Shown: positions 1-10,402, counted from the first letter of the stretch. The stretch: 64,000 nucleotides of DNA from Alphaproteobacteria bacterium (GCA_020632925.1 JACKER010000019.1:62001-126000), one strand, 5' to 3'. Program-made: numbers and translations. Notes: a model not told the origin generated them from the letters alone.

Positions 1-1
1 C

Positions 2-301
2 GGCCAGATCGTGCTCGAGCACCCGATCGGCCGGCTCTCCGTCGCGAGCACCGCCCGCAGCGCGATGCGCGACACGGCCGGCCAGGGGGAGATCCCGACG
101 ACGGAGCGGATCCCGCCGGTCTGGCTGGTCGACGTCGCCGCCGAGGCCCACCTCTCGCCGCTCGTCGCCGCCTACGGCCAGGTCACGAACGTCACCGACC
201 GCCGCACCATCGAGTCCTTCCGCCCCTTCGGCGCACGACCCGTCGCGCCGCTGCAGGCCATGGTCGGCATCAAGGTCGGCCCGGCCACGCCCACCCATTG
301 A
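2..301 (+). CDS. TonB-dependent receptor, C-terminal fragment (5' end outside window)
   Basis: The reading frame is open from the first bases, so this is the 3' end of a longer gene. About 99 residues are visible. The end contains a strand rich in alternating residues around AAYGQVTNVTDRR, then a terminal strand ending near QAMVGIKVG. This looks like the last beta-strands of an outer-membrane TonB-dependent barrel, where an N-(V/L)-T/F-D-(R/K) segment precedes the final strands. Receptors of this family import iron chelates, cobalamin or other large nutrients with energy from TonB-ExbBD. The substrate cannot be told because the plug and most of the barrel are missing. A PepSY-like lipoprotein gene follows 29 nt later. 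The family call is inference from a short fragment. Confidence 0.6.
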   Translation, partial: GQIVLEHPIGRLSVASTARSAMRDTAGQGEIPTTERIPPVWLVDVAAEAHLSPLVAAYGQVTNVTDRRTIESFRPFGARPVAPLQAMVGIKVGPATPTH

Positions 302-330
302 ATATGAAAGTCGATTTCACTGGAGGAACC

Positions 331-819
331 ATGATCCGCAACCTGATCCCGCTCCTGTCCCTGGTCGCCTGTGGCGGCGGCGCCGGTCTGCCCGAGGCCA
401 CCGACGCCGAGGAGGCCGCGCTCGCCCTCGTCGGTGGGAGCGCGTCCGGCGCGGCCGAGCAGGTCTCCGAGGACGGCCACGACCTGTGGGAGGTGATGGT
501 CACGATGGACAACGGTGCGGAGCTCGAGGTGCTGCTCTTCGTGGACGACGGAGCTCTGTTCGAGGTCAAGGACACGACGGGCCCCTTCGACTACGACACG
601 CTCGACCCGCTGCCGGGCCAGCTCACCTACGCCGAGGCCCGCGACATCGCGATGGGCGAGGTGGCCGGCGACCAGGTCGCGTGGGAGGTCAAGTACGACG
701 ACGGGCCCTACTTCTACGAGTTCTACATCCGCGAGGCCGGCGACCAGCTCTTCGAGATCAAGCTCTGGGCCGAGTCGGGCGAGGTGTTCGTGGTCGAGGG
801 CAAGGACGAGATCGACTGA
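331..819 (+). CDS. PepSY-like lipoprotein
   Basis: A 162-residue protein. The start is the ATG at 331, preceded by GGAGGA at the right distance; an upstream TTG/ATG pair (298, 304) lacks a ribosome site. The N-terminus MIRNLIPLLSLVACGGG is a lipoprotein signal with lipobox LVAC, so the product should be membrane-anchored. The body has two alpha/beta repeats with acidic strands such as GQLTYAEARDIAMGEVAG and a terminal SGEVFVVEG. This is the PepSY pattern (x-AxxIA ... strand ... G-E-V). PepSY proteins are small periplasmic modules, some inhibitory to proteases and many linked to iron uptake. The adjacent TonB receptor gene fits the latter. The specific role is not known. Confidence 0.6.
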   Translation: MIRNLIPLLSLVACGGGAGLPEATDAEEAALALVGGSASGAAEQVSEDGHDLWEVMVTMDNGAELEVLLFVDDGALFEVKDTTGPFDYDTLDPLPGQLTYAEARDIAMGEVAGDQVAWEVKYDDGPYFYEFYIREAGDQLFEIKLWAESGEVFVVEGKDEID

Positions 820-1016
820 CGCCGTGAGGATGGCGCAGGGATCGCAGACTCCGAACCCGCGTTGCATTCGGGCCACCTTGCCCGGCCATCCCCACCGGCG
901 TGCACGCCCCGTGTTGCATTCGGGCCACCTTGCCCGGCCATCCCCACCGGCGTGCACGCCCCGTGTTGCATCAGGGCCACCTTGCCCGGCCATCCCCACC
1001 GGTGTGCACGCCCTGT

Positions 1017-1093
1017 GTTGCATCGGGGCCACCTTGCCCGGCCATCCCCGGTCGTGGGCAACAACGGCGGAGGCAAGTGGGGTCGGATGCAAC
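1017..1093. repeat. Imperfect long hairpin at the block 1/spacer junction
   Basis: The first 22 nt of unit 1017 are the imperfect reverse complement of the segment at 1072-1093, which ends in GGATGCAAC. A transcript could fold into a stem of about 20 bp with a loop near 50 nt. The same arrangement recurs at 1360-1436. A second, perfect small hairpin (GGAGGCA, 3-nt loop, TGCCTCC) lies at 1181-1197 in the spacer, inside a diverged partial unit that begins at 1173. Confidence 0.7.
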
Positions 1094-1359
1094 CGAACAC
1101 GCTGGTCCGCGGACGGTCAACGCTTCGCCCACCACGAAACCCCAGCTTCCATCGTGGCGGCAGCGCCCAGATGTTGCATAGGAGGCACCTTGCCTCCCGC
1201 CGCGTTGCATCGGGGCCACCTTGCCTGGCCATCCCCACCGGCGTGCACGCCCCGTGTTGCATTGGGGCCACCTTGCCCGGCCATCCCCACCGGCGTGCAC
1301 GCCTTGTGTTGCATCGGGGCCACCTTGCCCGGCCATCCCCACCGGCGTGCACGCCCCGC

Positions 1360-1436
1360 GTTGCATCGGGGCCACCTTGCCCGGCCATCCCCGGTCGTGG
1401 GCAACAACGGCGGAGGCAAGTGGGGTCGGATGCAAC
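1360..1436. repeat. Second copy of the imperfect long hairpin (block 2/spacer junction)
   Basis: Arms at 1360-1381 and 1415-1436 pair as in the copy 343 bp upstream. The spacer that follows (to 1546) differs from the first spacer at only a few positions. It also contains a diverged partial unit at 1516 and a weaker copy of the small hairpin at 1524-1540. Confidence 0.7.
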
Positions 1437-1764
1437 CGAACACGCTGGTCCGCGGATGGTCAACGCTTCGCCCACCACGAAACCCCAGCTTCCATCGTGG
1501 CGGCAGTGCCCATCTGTTGCACAGGAGACACCTTGCCTCCCGCCGCGTTGCATCGGGGCCACCTTGCCCGGCCATCCCTGGCGTGATGCACCGCCCTTGT
1601 TGCATCGGGGCCACCTTGCCCGGCCATCCCCACCGGCGTGCACGCCCCGCGTTGCATTCGGGCCACCTTGCCCGGCCATCCCCAGCGTGATGCACCGCCC
1701 TTGTTGCATCGGGGCCACCTTGCCCGGCCATCCTCGCAGGTTGGAGCCGGCGGCCGCCGGGGTC

Positions 1765-1797
1765 GGGAGCGGGAGCGGGAGCGGGAGCGGGAGCGGG
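1765..1797. repeat. GGGAGC hexanucleotide repeat
   Basis: Five copies of GGGAGC followed by GGG, in the 71 bp between the 52-bp array and the stop codon of the rhodanese gene. It is non-coding here and purine-rich on the plus strand. No gene or terminator is seen in this interval. Confidence 0.85.
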
Positions 1798-1806
1798 TTG
1801 GCGCGG

Positions 1807-2169
1807 CTACCGGTTGGGGAAGCTGCCCGCCGTCCTCGCGTCGACCACCTTCCGGCCGGTCGCGGACAACGTGCGGGCCGCCGCTGCGCTGCGAGCGCCG
1901 CTCCGGCAGTAGACGATGATGGTCTTGTCCGCGGGCAGCTCGCTCATCCGCGCGGCGATCTGGTCGACGGGGATGTTCAGCGCGCCGGCGACGTGCCCCG
2001 AGGCGAACTCGGCCGGGCTGCGCACGTCGACCACGACGGCCCCCTTGAGGAGCTCCTCCTCGACGAGCTCGCTCACGTCCGGGCCGCGGTTCATGCTGCG
2101 CACCACGAAGCCGAACACCAGCGCGCCGACGCCCGCCACGAGCAGCCCGGAGATCATTCCCTGGTCCAC
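1807..2169 (-). CDS. Membrane-anchored rhodanese-like sulfurtransferase
   Basis: A 120-residue protein: an N-terminal membrane helix (about residues 5-24) and a single rhodanese domain. The active-site loop reads CRSGARS with the catalytic cysteine in place, and the domain opens with VVVDVRSPAEF as usual. Single-domain rhodaneses move sulfane sulfur from thiosulfate or protein persulfides; the membrane helix puts this one at the inner membrane. The start is GTG at 2169, 7 nt after the stop of the upstream ATPase gene; an ATG at 2157 is an alternative and keeps the helix. It is the last gene of a likely operon EF-G / ATPase-SLOG / rhodanese. Confidence 0.85.
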   Translation of the reverse strand: MDQGMISGLLVAGVGALVFGFVVRSMNRGPDVSELVEEELLKGAVVVDVRSPAEFASGHVAGALNIPVDQIAARMSELPADKTIIVYCRSGARSAAAARTLSATGRKVVDARTAGSFPNR

Positions 2170-2176
2170 CGTGCCC

Positions 2177-3388
2177 TCAGCCCGCGAACGAACGCTGGAA
2201 GAGCGCCTCGATCGCGGCCTTGCCGTCGTCCGTGAGATACCGCGTGCCCGTGCCGCAGATGTGCGTCGCGGTGATCACGGGCGTGCCTGCGGCCCAGGTG
2301 CTCCCGTCCCAGCGGAACCAGTCGCGGCGCTGCTGGTCGTAGACCCAGAGCTCGCGGTGCCAGATGCGCGCGAGCTCGACGGACCAGCCGGTGCCACCGA
2401 CCACGGTCCCGTCCTCCTGGATCGCGCCCACCACGAACACCTGCTGCGAGCGGCTCACCATGTGCCAGAGCGTCTGCAGGACCGAGCGGATGAGGCCACC
2501 GCGGTCGCTGTACGTCCGGTTCAGGCGCTTGCTCACGTACGTCAGGCTCACGTCGCCCATCGCGAGCTCGCGGGGGGACAGCTCGTAGCGGCCGCGCGAC
2601 CGGATCTGGAGGTGCCCGTCGAAGGTGAAGTTCACCTCGTGCACGCCGGCGCGCTCGGCGGACTCGCCGAAGGCCACCTCCGCACCGAAGGCACCCCCGC
2701 TGTACAGCGTGCACTCCTGGGCGGAGGCACGCACCGGCGCCTCGGGGGCCGTCTGCCCGGCGACCATCAGGGAGCCGGCGTCCAGCAGGAGCTCGGTGGT
2801 TCCACCGGGGCCCTGGGCGGTCAGCTTCACCAGCGAACCCGCGGGCTCGAGCCGCGCCAGGCGGGCCGCGCGCTCCGCGACCTCGGGGGGCGCCGGATCG
2901 GGCGAGCGGACGGAGACCCACACCGCGAGCTGACGTTCGACGGCGAGCGCCGCCAGCGCGGGCAGGTGCGCGGAGACGGCGGACCAGCCGTCCAGCCCGT
3001 CGACCACGAGCAGCTCCGGGAGGAACTGCGCGGCGTCCACGAGGACCTGGAGGTTGCGCTTCACGGCGGACACGTCGAACGGGCGGCCGTGGAAGCTGTG
3101 GATCATGCGGTGCCGCTCGACGCGGACGGTCGCGTCGGGCACGCGGCAGCGGTCGCCGATCGCGCGCATGACCTCGTCGTAGTGGGCGCGCGCGTGATCG
3201 ACGGTGTCCAACAGGGACACGTGGAGCACCGACCGGCCGCGCAGCAGCGCCTCGAGGGCGACGTGCACCAGCAGCGTCGTCTTGCCCGTGCCGGGTCGGG
3301 CGACGATGACCCCGACCTGGCCGACCGCCAGCCGGGCGCCTTCCGCGACGAGCGGGGCGACCGGGCTGCCTGCGTAGAGCTCGGACAT
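2177..3388 (-). CDS. P-loop ATPase fused to a SLOG-like nucleotide-binding domain
   Basis: A 403-residue protein with two parts. Residues about 1-200 form a RecA/KaiC/DnaB-like ATPase: Walker A is ARPGTGKTT (near 30-38) and Walker B is LLVVDG (near 126-131). Residues about 227-400 contain YSGGAFGAE followed by a run ending FTFDGH, then a conserved-looking GGTGWSVELA and a GTGTRYL near the end. The SGGAxGAxxxFG start resembles the Rossmann-like SLOG/DprA superfamily, which binds nucleotides or nucleotide-derived ligands. The ATG at 3388 has GGAG upstream and lies 18 nt after the EF-G stop codon. The function is unknown. The ATPase call is firm; the SLOG call is inference from motif spacing. 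Confidence 0.7.
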   Translation of the reverse strand: MSELYAGSPVAPLVAEGARLAVGQVGVIVARPGTGKTTLLVHVALEALLRGRSVLHVSLLDTVDHARAHYDEVMRAIGDRCRVPDATVRVERHRMIHSFHGRPFDVSAVKRNLQVLVDAAQFLPELLVVDGLDGWSAVSAHLPALAALAVERQLAVWVSVRSPDPAPPEVAERAARLARLEPAGSLVKLTAQGPGGTTELLLDAGSLMVAGQTAPEAPVRASAQECTLYSGGAFGAEVAFGESAERAGVHEVNFTFDGHLQIRSRGRYELSPRELAMGDVSLTYVSKRLNRTYSDRGGLIRSVLQTLWHMVSRSQQVFVVGAIQEDGTVVGGTGWSVELARIWHRELWVYDQQRRDWFRWDGSTWAAGTPVITATHICGTGTRYLTDDGKAAIEALFQRSFAG

Positions 3389-3406
3389 GACGACTCCGGG
3401 GAAGCG

Positions 3407-5500
<2,094 letters not shown>

Positions 5501-5660
5501 GGTGCGGGTTCCTGACGGAGGAGGACCGGGAGCCGGTCGTTGGCCCACCCGCTTAGCGCCCGGCCCCGTCCCGGGCAAGAGCCAGCCCCTTCCCCACGCG
5601 GTCCGAACGTGCAACGATGCGTCGCCCCGGGCGCAGCGCCGTGGGGTTGGAGGATCGACG

Positions 5661-5933
<273 letters not shown>

Positions 5934-5938
5934 TCCCG

Positions 5939-6415
5939 TCAGGGTTCGAGCCTCGGCAGGGTGGCGATCCACTGGCGGAACGCCTCCCAGTTGCCGTCGG
6001 CTCCCTGCCGGTCGAACCGCGCCTGGATCACCAGCTGCGACGCGTCGACGACGAGGCGGACGACGTAGGCGCGGAGCACCGTGCCCTCGACGTGTCCCGC
6101 CCGCGTCGACTCGCTGTACGAGATCTCGATGCGCAGGGGGTCGGCCCACTGCAACCCGGGTCTCGCCGTAGGTGGCGCGACGATGCGCACGCCGCCTTCG
6201 CTCACGTCCTGGAGCAGCCCGGCGGTCGGCGTCTCCACGTACGGGTGGGAGAACAGGACGGGCACCGCGGGATCGGGGACGAAGCGCGGATACGCACGGC
6301 GCTCGTCCACGGCCGGGTCGACTTGGCGGGCGCGGACAGTCGGCACGAGTTCCCCCTCATCGAGTTCCCTTCGGAGCGCGCGCCCCCAGGTTGAGGGCCA
6401 TGCGCCGAAGAGCAT
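5939..6415 (-). CDS. PilZ domain protein
   Basis: A 158-residue soluble protein with a PilZ-type barrel. The segment DERRAYPRF gives the RxxxR-type arginine motif and DVSEGGVRI the D/NxSxxG motif; together these bind cyclic di-GMP in this family. It could be a c-di-GMP receptor controlling motility or surface polysaccharide. The ATG at 6415 has a weak GAGG upstream. A GTG at 6346 is preceded by GAGGGGG at ideal spacing, and starting there would give 135 residues with the full domain, so the true start is uncertain. It lies 4 nt after the TetR gene and is probably co-transcribed with it. It converges on the small lipoprotein gene with 5 nt between stops. Confidence 0.8.
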   Translation of the reverse strand: MLFGAWPSTWGRALRRELDEGELVPTVRARQVDPAVDERRAYPRFVPDPAVPVLFSHPYVETPTAGLLQDVSEGGVRIVAPPTARPGLQWADPLRIEISYSESTRAGHVEGTVLRAYVVRLVVDASQLVIQARFDRQGADGNWEAFRQWIATLPRLEP

Positions 6416-6419
6416 GTCC

Positions 6420-7043
6420 TCAGATCTGCTGGAGGCCCAGCTGCGGCGCCGTCAGCGTCGTCAGCCAGTCGACGATCCGCTCGTCGATCCCCTCCTCCGC
6501 CAGCCCCGCCATGTGCGCGAGCTGGCGCCGGTCCTCGAGGACCAGCCGCACCGTGAGGTGCATCAACGTGACGACCAGCAGCCGTCGTTCGTGCTCGGGC
6601 ATGTCCGGCCGGAGCATCCCGACGAGCGCGGAGGCCCGCTCCATCAGCGGATCGGACCAGCGCGCCTCGATCACCTCGGGCCGGCGGCCGTGATCGAGGA
6701 CGTGGCGCAGCAGCAGCCGCTGGTGCTCACGGTGCTCGTCGGAGAAGCGCCAGGCTTCGCGCAGCCAGGATCGCAGCAGCTCCCGCGGCTCCGAGGCCGA
6801 GGTGCCCTGGGCCACACGAACCGCCAGGTTGGACGCGAGATCCTCGTGGAGACGCTGCACCACGGCGTCGTAGAGCCCCTGCTTGTCCTGGAAGTGGTAG
6901 GCGAGGGTTGCGACGTTGACGCCCGCCGCGGCGCCGACCGTGCGGACGCTGGTCCCCGCGAAGCCGTGCTGCGCGAACAGGGGCAGCGCGACCTCGAGGA
7001 TCCGCTCGCGGGTGCGGTCGCCGTCGCTACGAGGCTTGGACAT
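6420..7043 (-). CDS. TetR/AcrR family transcriptional regulator
   Basis: A 207-residue regulator. Residues about 8-60 are a TetR helix-turn-helix: RERILEVALPLFAQHGFAGTS, then a recognition helix in GVNVATLAYHFQDKQGLYDAV. The C-terminal ligand-binding half is helical and matches no ligand class that can be named by eye. It sits 33 nt downstream of a small membrane protein gene on the same strand and immediately upstream of the PilZ gene. The unit is likely membrane protein, regulator, PilZ. No clear palindromic operator was found in the region 7281-7439. Confidence 0.85.
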   Translation of the reverse strand: MSKPRSDGDRTRERILEVALPLFAQHGFAGTSVRTVGAAAGVNVATLAYHFQDKQGLYDAVVQRLHEDLASNLAVRVAQGTSASEPRELLRSWLREAWRFSDEHREHQRLLLRHVLDHGRRPEVIEARWSDPLMERASALVGMLRPDMPEHERRLLVVTLMHLTVRLVLEDRRQLAHMAGLAEEGIDERIVDWLTTLTAPQLGLQQI

Positions 7044-7076
7044 CCATCGCAGGTACCACGGTCCGCACCCGTGCGG

Positions 7077-7280
7077 TCAGGAGACGAGGATCCGGTTGAT
7101 GAACAGCATGTAGAAGGACATCGTCCCCATCAGCACGCCGCCCACCAGCACGTGGAGCAGGCTCCAATCCGGCTCGTAGTACCAGGTGAGCCCCGTCGAC
7201 GCGACGATGAAGGCGCCGAGCCACAGGGCCAGGGTGACGCGGGGCATGGCGAGGATCGACGGCTTGTCGGTGGTGAACAT
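7077..7280 (-). CDS. Small two-helix membrane protein
   Basis: A 67-residue protein. The start is the ATG at 7280 (MFTTDKPS), which follows AGGAGG at good spacing; the longer frame to 7325 lacks one. Two hydrophobic helices are visible, about residues 13-32 and 40-62, with a short loop containing the aromatic run TWYYEPDW. No family is recognised. It is the first gene of a likely operon with the TetR and PilZ genes and is divergent from the acetyltransferase gene at 7440. Confidence 0.6.
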   Translation of the reverse strand: MFTTDKPSILAMPRVTLALWLGAFIVASTGLTWYYEPDWSLLHVLVGGVLMGTMSFYMLFINRILVS

Positions 7281-7439
7281 CCCGACCTCCTGTGGAGAAG
7301 GTAAGCAAGCGGCGTGCCCGGTCACGATCGGCGCCTGCTGCTGATCGTTGCGGGCCGCGTCTCACGGATGTCGCACCGTCCTGCAACATCGCCCGGTGGA
7401 TCGGTCGCGTTACCAGGAGCAGCCAGGGCGGAGCGAGGC

Positions 7440-8153
7440 ATGGACGGCTGGGAGCAGGCGCGACAGGAGGCGGCCGCCGTGGCGCGGCGCGTCGAGGCGC
7501 TCGGGCGGGCGGGCGTGGTCCTGCACGATCCCGACCGGATCTGGGTCGAGGAGACCGTCGAGGTGGCGCCTGGCGCCGTGCTCTGGGGTGGCTGCGTGCT
7601 GCGCGGACAGACGCGGATCGGAGAGGGCGCGGAGGTGCACCCGGGCGCCGTGCTGACCGACACCGAGGTCGCCGCCGGCGCCGTGGTCAAGGCGTACAGC
7701 GTGTGCGAGAGCGCCTGGATCGGTCCCCGTTGCGCCGTGGGGCCGATGGCGCACCTGCGACCGGGGGCCGTCCTCGTCGACGACGTGAAGGTCGGGAACT
7801 TCGTGGAGGTGAAGGCGGCGACGCTCGAGCGGGGCGTTCGCGCGAGCCACCTCACGTACCTCGGCGACGCGGTCGTCGGGGAGGCCGCGAACGTGGGCGC
7901 GGGCACGATCACGTGCAACTACGACGGGTGGGGCAAGCACCGCACCGTCATCGGCGCGCGCGCCTTCATCGGCAGCAACACCTCCCTCGTGGCGCCGATC
8001 CGCGTCGGCGACGGCGCGATCGTGGGTGCCGGGAGCACGCTGACCCGTGACGTGCCCGCGGACGCGATCGCCGTCGAACGCGCGGAGGAGAAGGTCTTCG
8101 AGGGCAAGGCGCCCCGTCTGCACGACCGAAACCGTCGCAAGGCCGGGAAATGA
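7440..8153 (+). CDS. Stand-alone GlmU-type left-handed beta-helix acetyltransferase
   Basis: A 237-residue protein covering only the C-terminal half of GlmU. It shows hexapeptide repeats, then motifs typical of GlmU: VGNFVEVKAATL, SHLTYLGDAVVGE, GAGTITCNYDGWGKHRT and FIGSNTSLVAPI. GlmU's C-terminal domain acetylates glucosamine-1-phosphate before the N-terminal domain adds UMP to make UDP-GlcNAc. The uridylyltransferase half is absent here, so a separate gene must supply it, or the substrate differs (related sugar-nucleotide acetyltransferases exist). The histidine of LTYLGD-type catalysis (SHLTYLGD) is present. The start is the ATG at 7440. The stop overlaps the helicase start by ATGA, so the two are translationally coupled. 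Confidence 0.8.
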   Translation: MDGWEQARQEAAAVARRVEALGRAGVVLHDPDRIWVEETVEVAPGAVLWGGCVLRGQTRIGEGAEVHPGAVLTDTEVAAGAVVKAYSVCESAWIGPRCAVGPMAHLRPGAVLVDDVKVGNFVEVKAATLERGVRASHLTYLGDAVVGEAANVGAGTITCNYDGWGKHRTVIGARAFIGSNTSLVAPIRVGDGAIVGAGSTLTRDVPADAIAVERAEEKVFEGKAPRLHDRNRRKAGK

Positions 8154-10402
8154 GCGAGGCCCCGCCCGCGGAGGAGGCGCCGCACCTCGTCCGGCTCAAC
8201 CCCGAGCAGTACGCGGCGGTGACCTCGACCCAGGGGCCGGTGCTCGTGCTGGCCGGCGCGGGCTCGGGCAAGACCCGTGTGCTCACCCGCCGCATCGCGC
8301 ACCTGCTCCACCAGGGTGTCTCACCGAAGAACGTCCTCGCGGTCACGTTCACCAACAAGGCCGCGGCCGAGATGCGGGAGCGCGTGGAGGAGCTCGTCGG
8401 CGAGGCCGCCCACGAGACCTGGGTCAGCACCTTCCACTCGACCTGCGCGCGGATCCTGCGGACGGACATCGAGGCGCTCGGCTGGACCCGTCGCTTCGCG
8501 ATCTACGACGACGACGACCAGCTGCGCATGATCAAGCACATCCTCGCGGAGGGTGGCTGGGACCCCACGCGCGTGGGCGCGCGCGAGATCATGTCGCGCA
8601 TCGACCACTACAAGAACCGCATGCTCGGCCCCGAGGACGTGCTCGAGGAGCGTCGCGCCTACGTCGGCGACCCCTTCGTGCTCGTCTGGCGGGAGTACGA
8701 GGAGGCGCTCAAGGCCGCGGACGCGCTCGACTTCAACGACCTCGTGGGCAAGGTCGTGGAGCTGTTCCGAGATCACCCGGACCACCTCGAGCGGTGGCGC
8801 GAGCGCTTCCACTACGTCCTGGTCGACGAGTACCAGGACACGAACAAGGGGCAGTACACCCTGCTCCGCATGCTCGCGGACGGGCACCACAACATCGCGG
8901 TGGTCGGCGACGACGACCAGTCGATCTACGGGTTCCGCGGCGCCGACGTCTCCAACATCCTGTCGTTCCAGCAGGACTACCCCGAGGCGAAGGTCATCCG
9001 CCTGGAGCAGAACTACCGGTCCACCGGCCACATCCTGATGCTCGCGAACGCCGTGGTCGCGCACAACACCGGACGGCTCGAGAAGCGGCTGTGGACCGAG
9101 TCGCCCAACGGCTCGCGCGTCCAGATGATGCTCGCCCCGGGACCGCGCGAGGAGGGCGTGCGCGTCGTCGACGCGATCCACAAGCTGCGCCGGATGGGGA
9201 CCCGCCTGTCCGACATCGCCATCATCTACCGCACCAACGCCGTGTCCCGGCACTTCGAGGCCGCGCTGCGGGCGGCGCGACTCCCCCACAAGGTCGTCGG
9301 CGGCAAGAAGTTCTACGAGCGGCGCGAGGTCCGCGACGTCCTCGCGTACCTCCGACTGGTGGTCAACGCGGCGGACGACGCCGCCTTCCTTCGCGTGGTG
9401 AACGTCCCGCCGCGGGGCGTCGGCGCGAAGACGCAGGCCGATCTGCGCCAGGACGCCGCCAACCGCGGTCAGCCGCTGCTCGCGACCGCGAAGACCCGGG
9501 GAGCGGGCAAGTCCGCCGGTGAGAAGGGCATCGCTGCGTTCGCCGTCCTGATCGACGGGCTGATCGCCGACGCCCGCGAGCTCCCGCTGGGTGAGCTGAT
9601 CACCCAGGTCGTCGAGCGCTCGGGGTACCGCGCGATGCTGGAGGGCGACGTCGACAAGGACGGCAACATCGTCCAGGAGTCCAAGGAGCGCCTCGAGAAC
9701 CTCGCCCAGCTCGTGGGCGACGCCGCGGCCTTCGAGGCACCTCCGGGCGTGATGGGCGCGATGGAGACGCTCACCCACTGGCTCGATCGGGTGGCCCTGA
9801 CGGCGGACACCGACGAGCTGCCGGACGGCGGCGTGGTCACCCTCATGACGGTCCACTCGTCCAAGGGGCTCGAGTTCCCCGTCGTGTTCGTCGTCCAGAT
9901 GAACGAGGGACTGTTTCCCCACGAGCGCTCGGGGGACGCGGGCATCGAGGAGGAGCGGCGCCTGGCCTACGTCGCGTTCACCCGGGCCATGCAACGCCTG
10001 GTGGTGTCCCGCTCGATCAAGGACGTGATGGGCAAGCCCACGCAACCCTCGCGCTTTCTGTACGGCATCCCCACCGAGGTGCTCGACGGCGACCTGCCGG
10101 CGGGCGAGCCGACGCAGGGCGCGCGGGAGCTGCGCCTGGCGGAGCTCGAGGAGACCAACCGCAAGCTGCCGGAGTTCCTCGCTCGTCGAGCTGAGCGCCT
10201 GGCGGCCGCGGAGCCCGAGGGGATGTGGACCGAGGTCGAGATCGAGTCGGCCGATCAGCTCCAGAAGGGGGTCCGCGTTCGGCACCCGAAGCTGGGCGTG
10301 GGCGAGATCCTGCACGTCGTCGGCCGACAGCTGCGGGTGTCCTTCGGCGGCGTCCAGCGCAACGTACCGATGACGCGCGACCTGCGCATCGTCGTCGACT
10401 GA
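8150..10402 (+). CDS. pcrA: UvrD/PcrA-type superfamily 1 DNA helicase
   Basis: A 750-residue SF1A helicase, full length for UvrD/PcrA, that unwinds DNA 3'-5' with ATP in repair and replication. All motifs are visible: I (AGAGSGKTR, residues 35-43), II (VDEYQDTN), III (VGDDDQSIYGFRGAD), IV (LEQNYRS), V (TVHSSKGLEFP) and VI (EERRLAYVAFTRA). A short C-terminal Tudor-like module (GVRVRHPKLGVGEI...) matches the PcrA tail that contacts RNA polymerase in other bacteria. The start overlaps the acetyltransferase stop. It is named pcrA because of the C-terminal module; uvrD is an equally fair name. Confidence 0.92.
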   Translation: MSEAPPAEEAPHLVRLNPEQYAAVTSTQGPVLVLAGAGSGKTRVLTRRIAHLLHQGVSPKNVLAVTFTNKAAAEMRERVEELVGEAAHETWVSTFHSTCARILRTDIEALGWTRRFAIYDDDDQLRMIKHILAEGGWDPTRVGAREIMSRIDHYKNRMLGPEDVLEERRAYVGDPFVLVWREYEEALKAADALDFNDLVGKVVELFRDHPDHLERWRERFHYVLVDEYQDTNKGQYTLLRMLADGHHNIAVVGDDDQSIYGFRGADVSNILSFQQDYPEAKVIRLEQNYRSTGHILMLANAVVAHNTGRLEKRLWTESPNGSRVQMMLAPGPREEGVRVVDAIHKLRRMGTRLSDIAIIYRTNAVSRHFEAALRAARLPHKVVGGKKFYERREVRDVLAYLRLVVNAADDAAFLRVVNVPPRGVGAKTQADLRQDAANRGQPLLATAKTRGAGKSAGEKGIAAFAVLIDGLIADARELPLGELITQVVERSGYRAMLEGDVDKDGNIVQESKERLENLAQLVGDAAAFEAPPGVMGAMETLTHWLDRVALTADTDELPDGGVVTLMTVHSSKGLEFPVVFVVQMNEGLFPHERSGDAGIEEERRLAYVAFTRAMQRLVVSRSIKDVMGKPTQPSRFLYGIPTEVLDGDLPAGEPTQGARELRLAELEETNRKLPEFLARRAERLAAAEPEGMWTEVEIESADQLQKGVRVRHPKLGVGEILHVVGRQLRVSFGGVQRNVPMTRDLRIVVD

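Larger units (their letters stand above)
861..1735. repeat. Array of twelve 52-bp units in three blocks of four (343-bp higher-order period)
   Basis: Units start with GTTGCAT at 861, 913, 965, 1017, then 1204, 1256, 1308, 1360, then 1547, 1599, 1651 and 1703, exactly 52 bp apart within a block. Each unit has a conserved left part of about 33 bp, including GGCCACCTTGCCCGGCC, and a more variable right part. In six units the right part contains the perfect palindrome GGCGTGCACGCC; unit 965 has one mismatch. Two units carry a GTGATGCACCGCCC variant instead. Blocks 1-2 and 2-3 are separated by near-identical spacers of about 155 bp (after 1049 and 1392). The 52-bp period is not a multiple of three, so long open frames across it are incidental. 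It is not CRISPR, because the right parts are themselves repeated. Confidence 0.95.

Noticed and set aside
861..1735. CRISPR array
   Set aside because: The period is regular, but the segments between conserved parts are repeated, not unique, and no cas genes are present.
862..2235. Long open frames across the 52-bp array
   Set aside because: The unit is not divisible by three, frames are open on both strands at once, and the peptides are His/Pro/Arg-rich artefacts of GC content.
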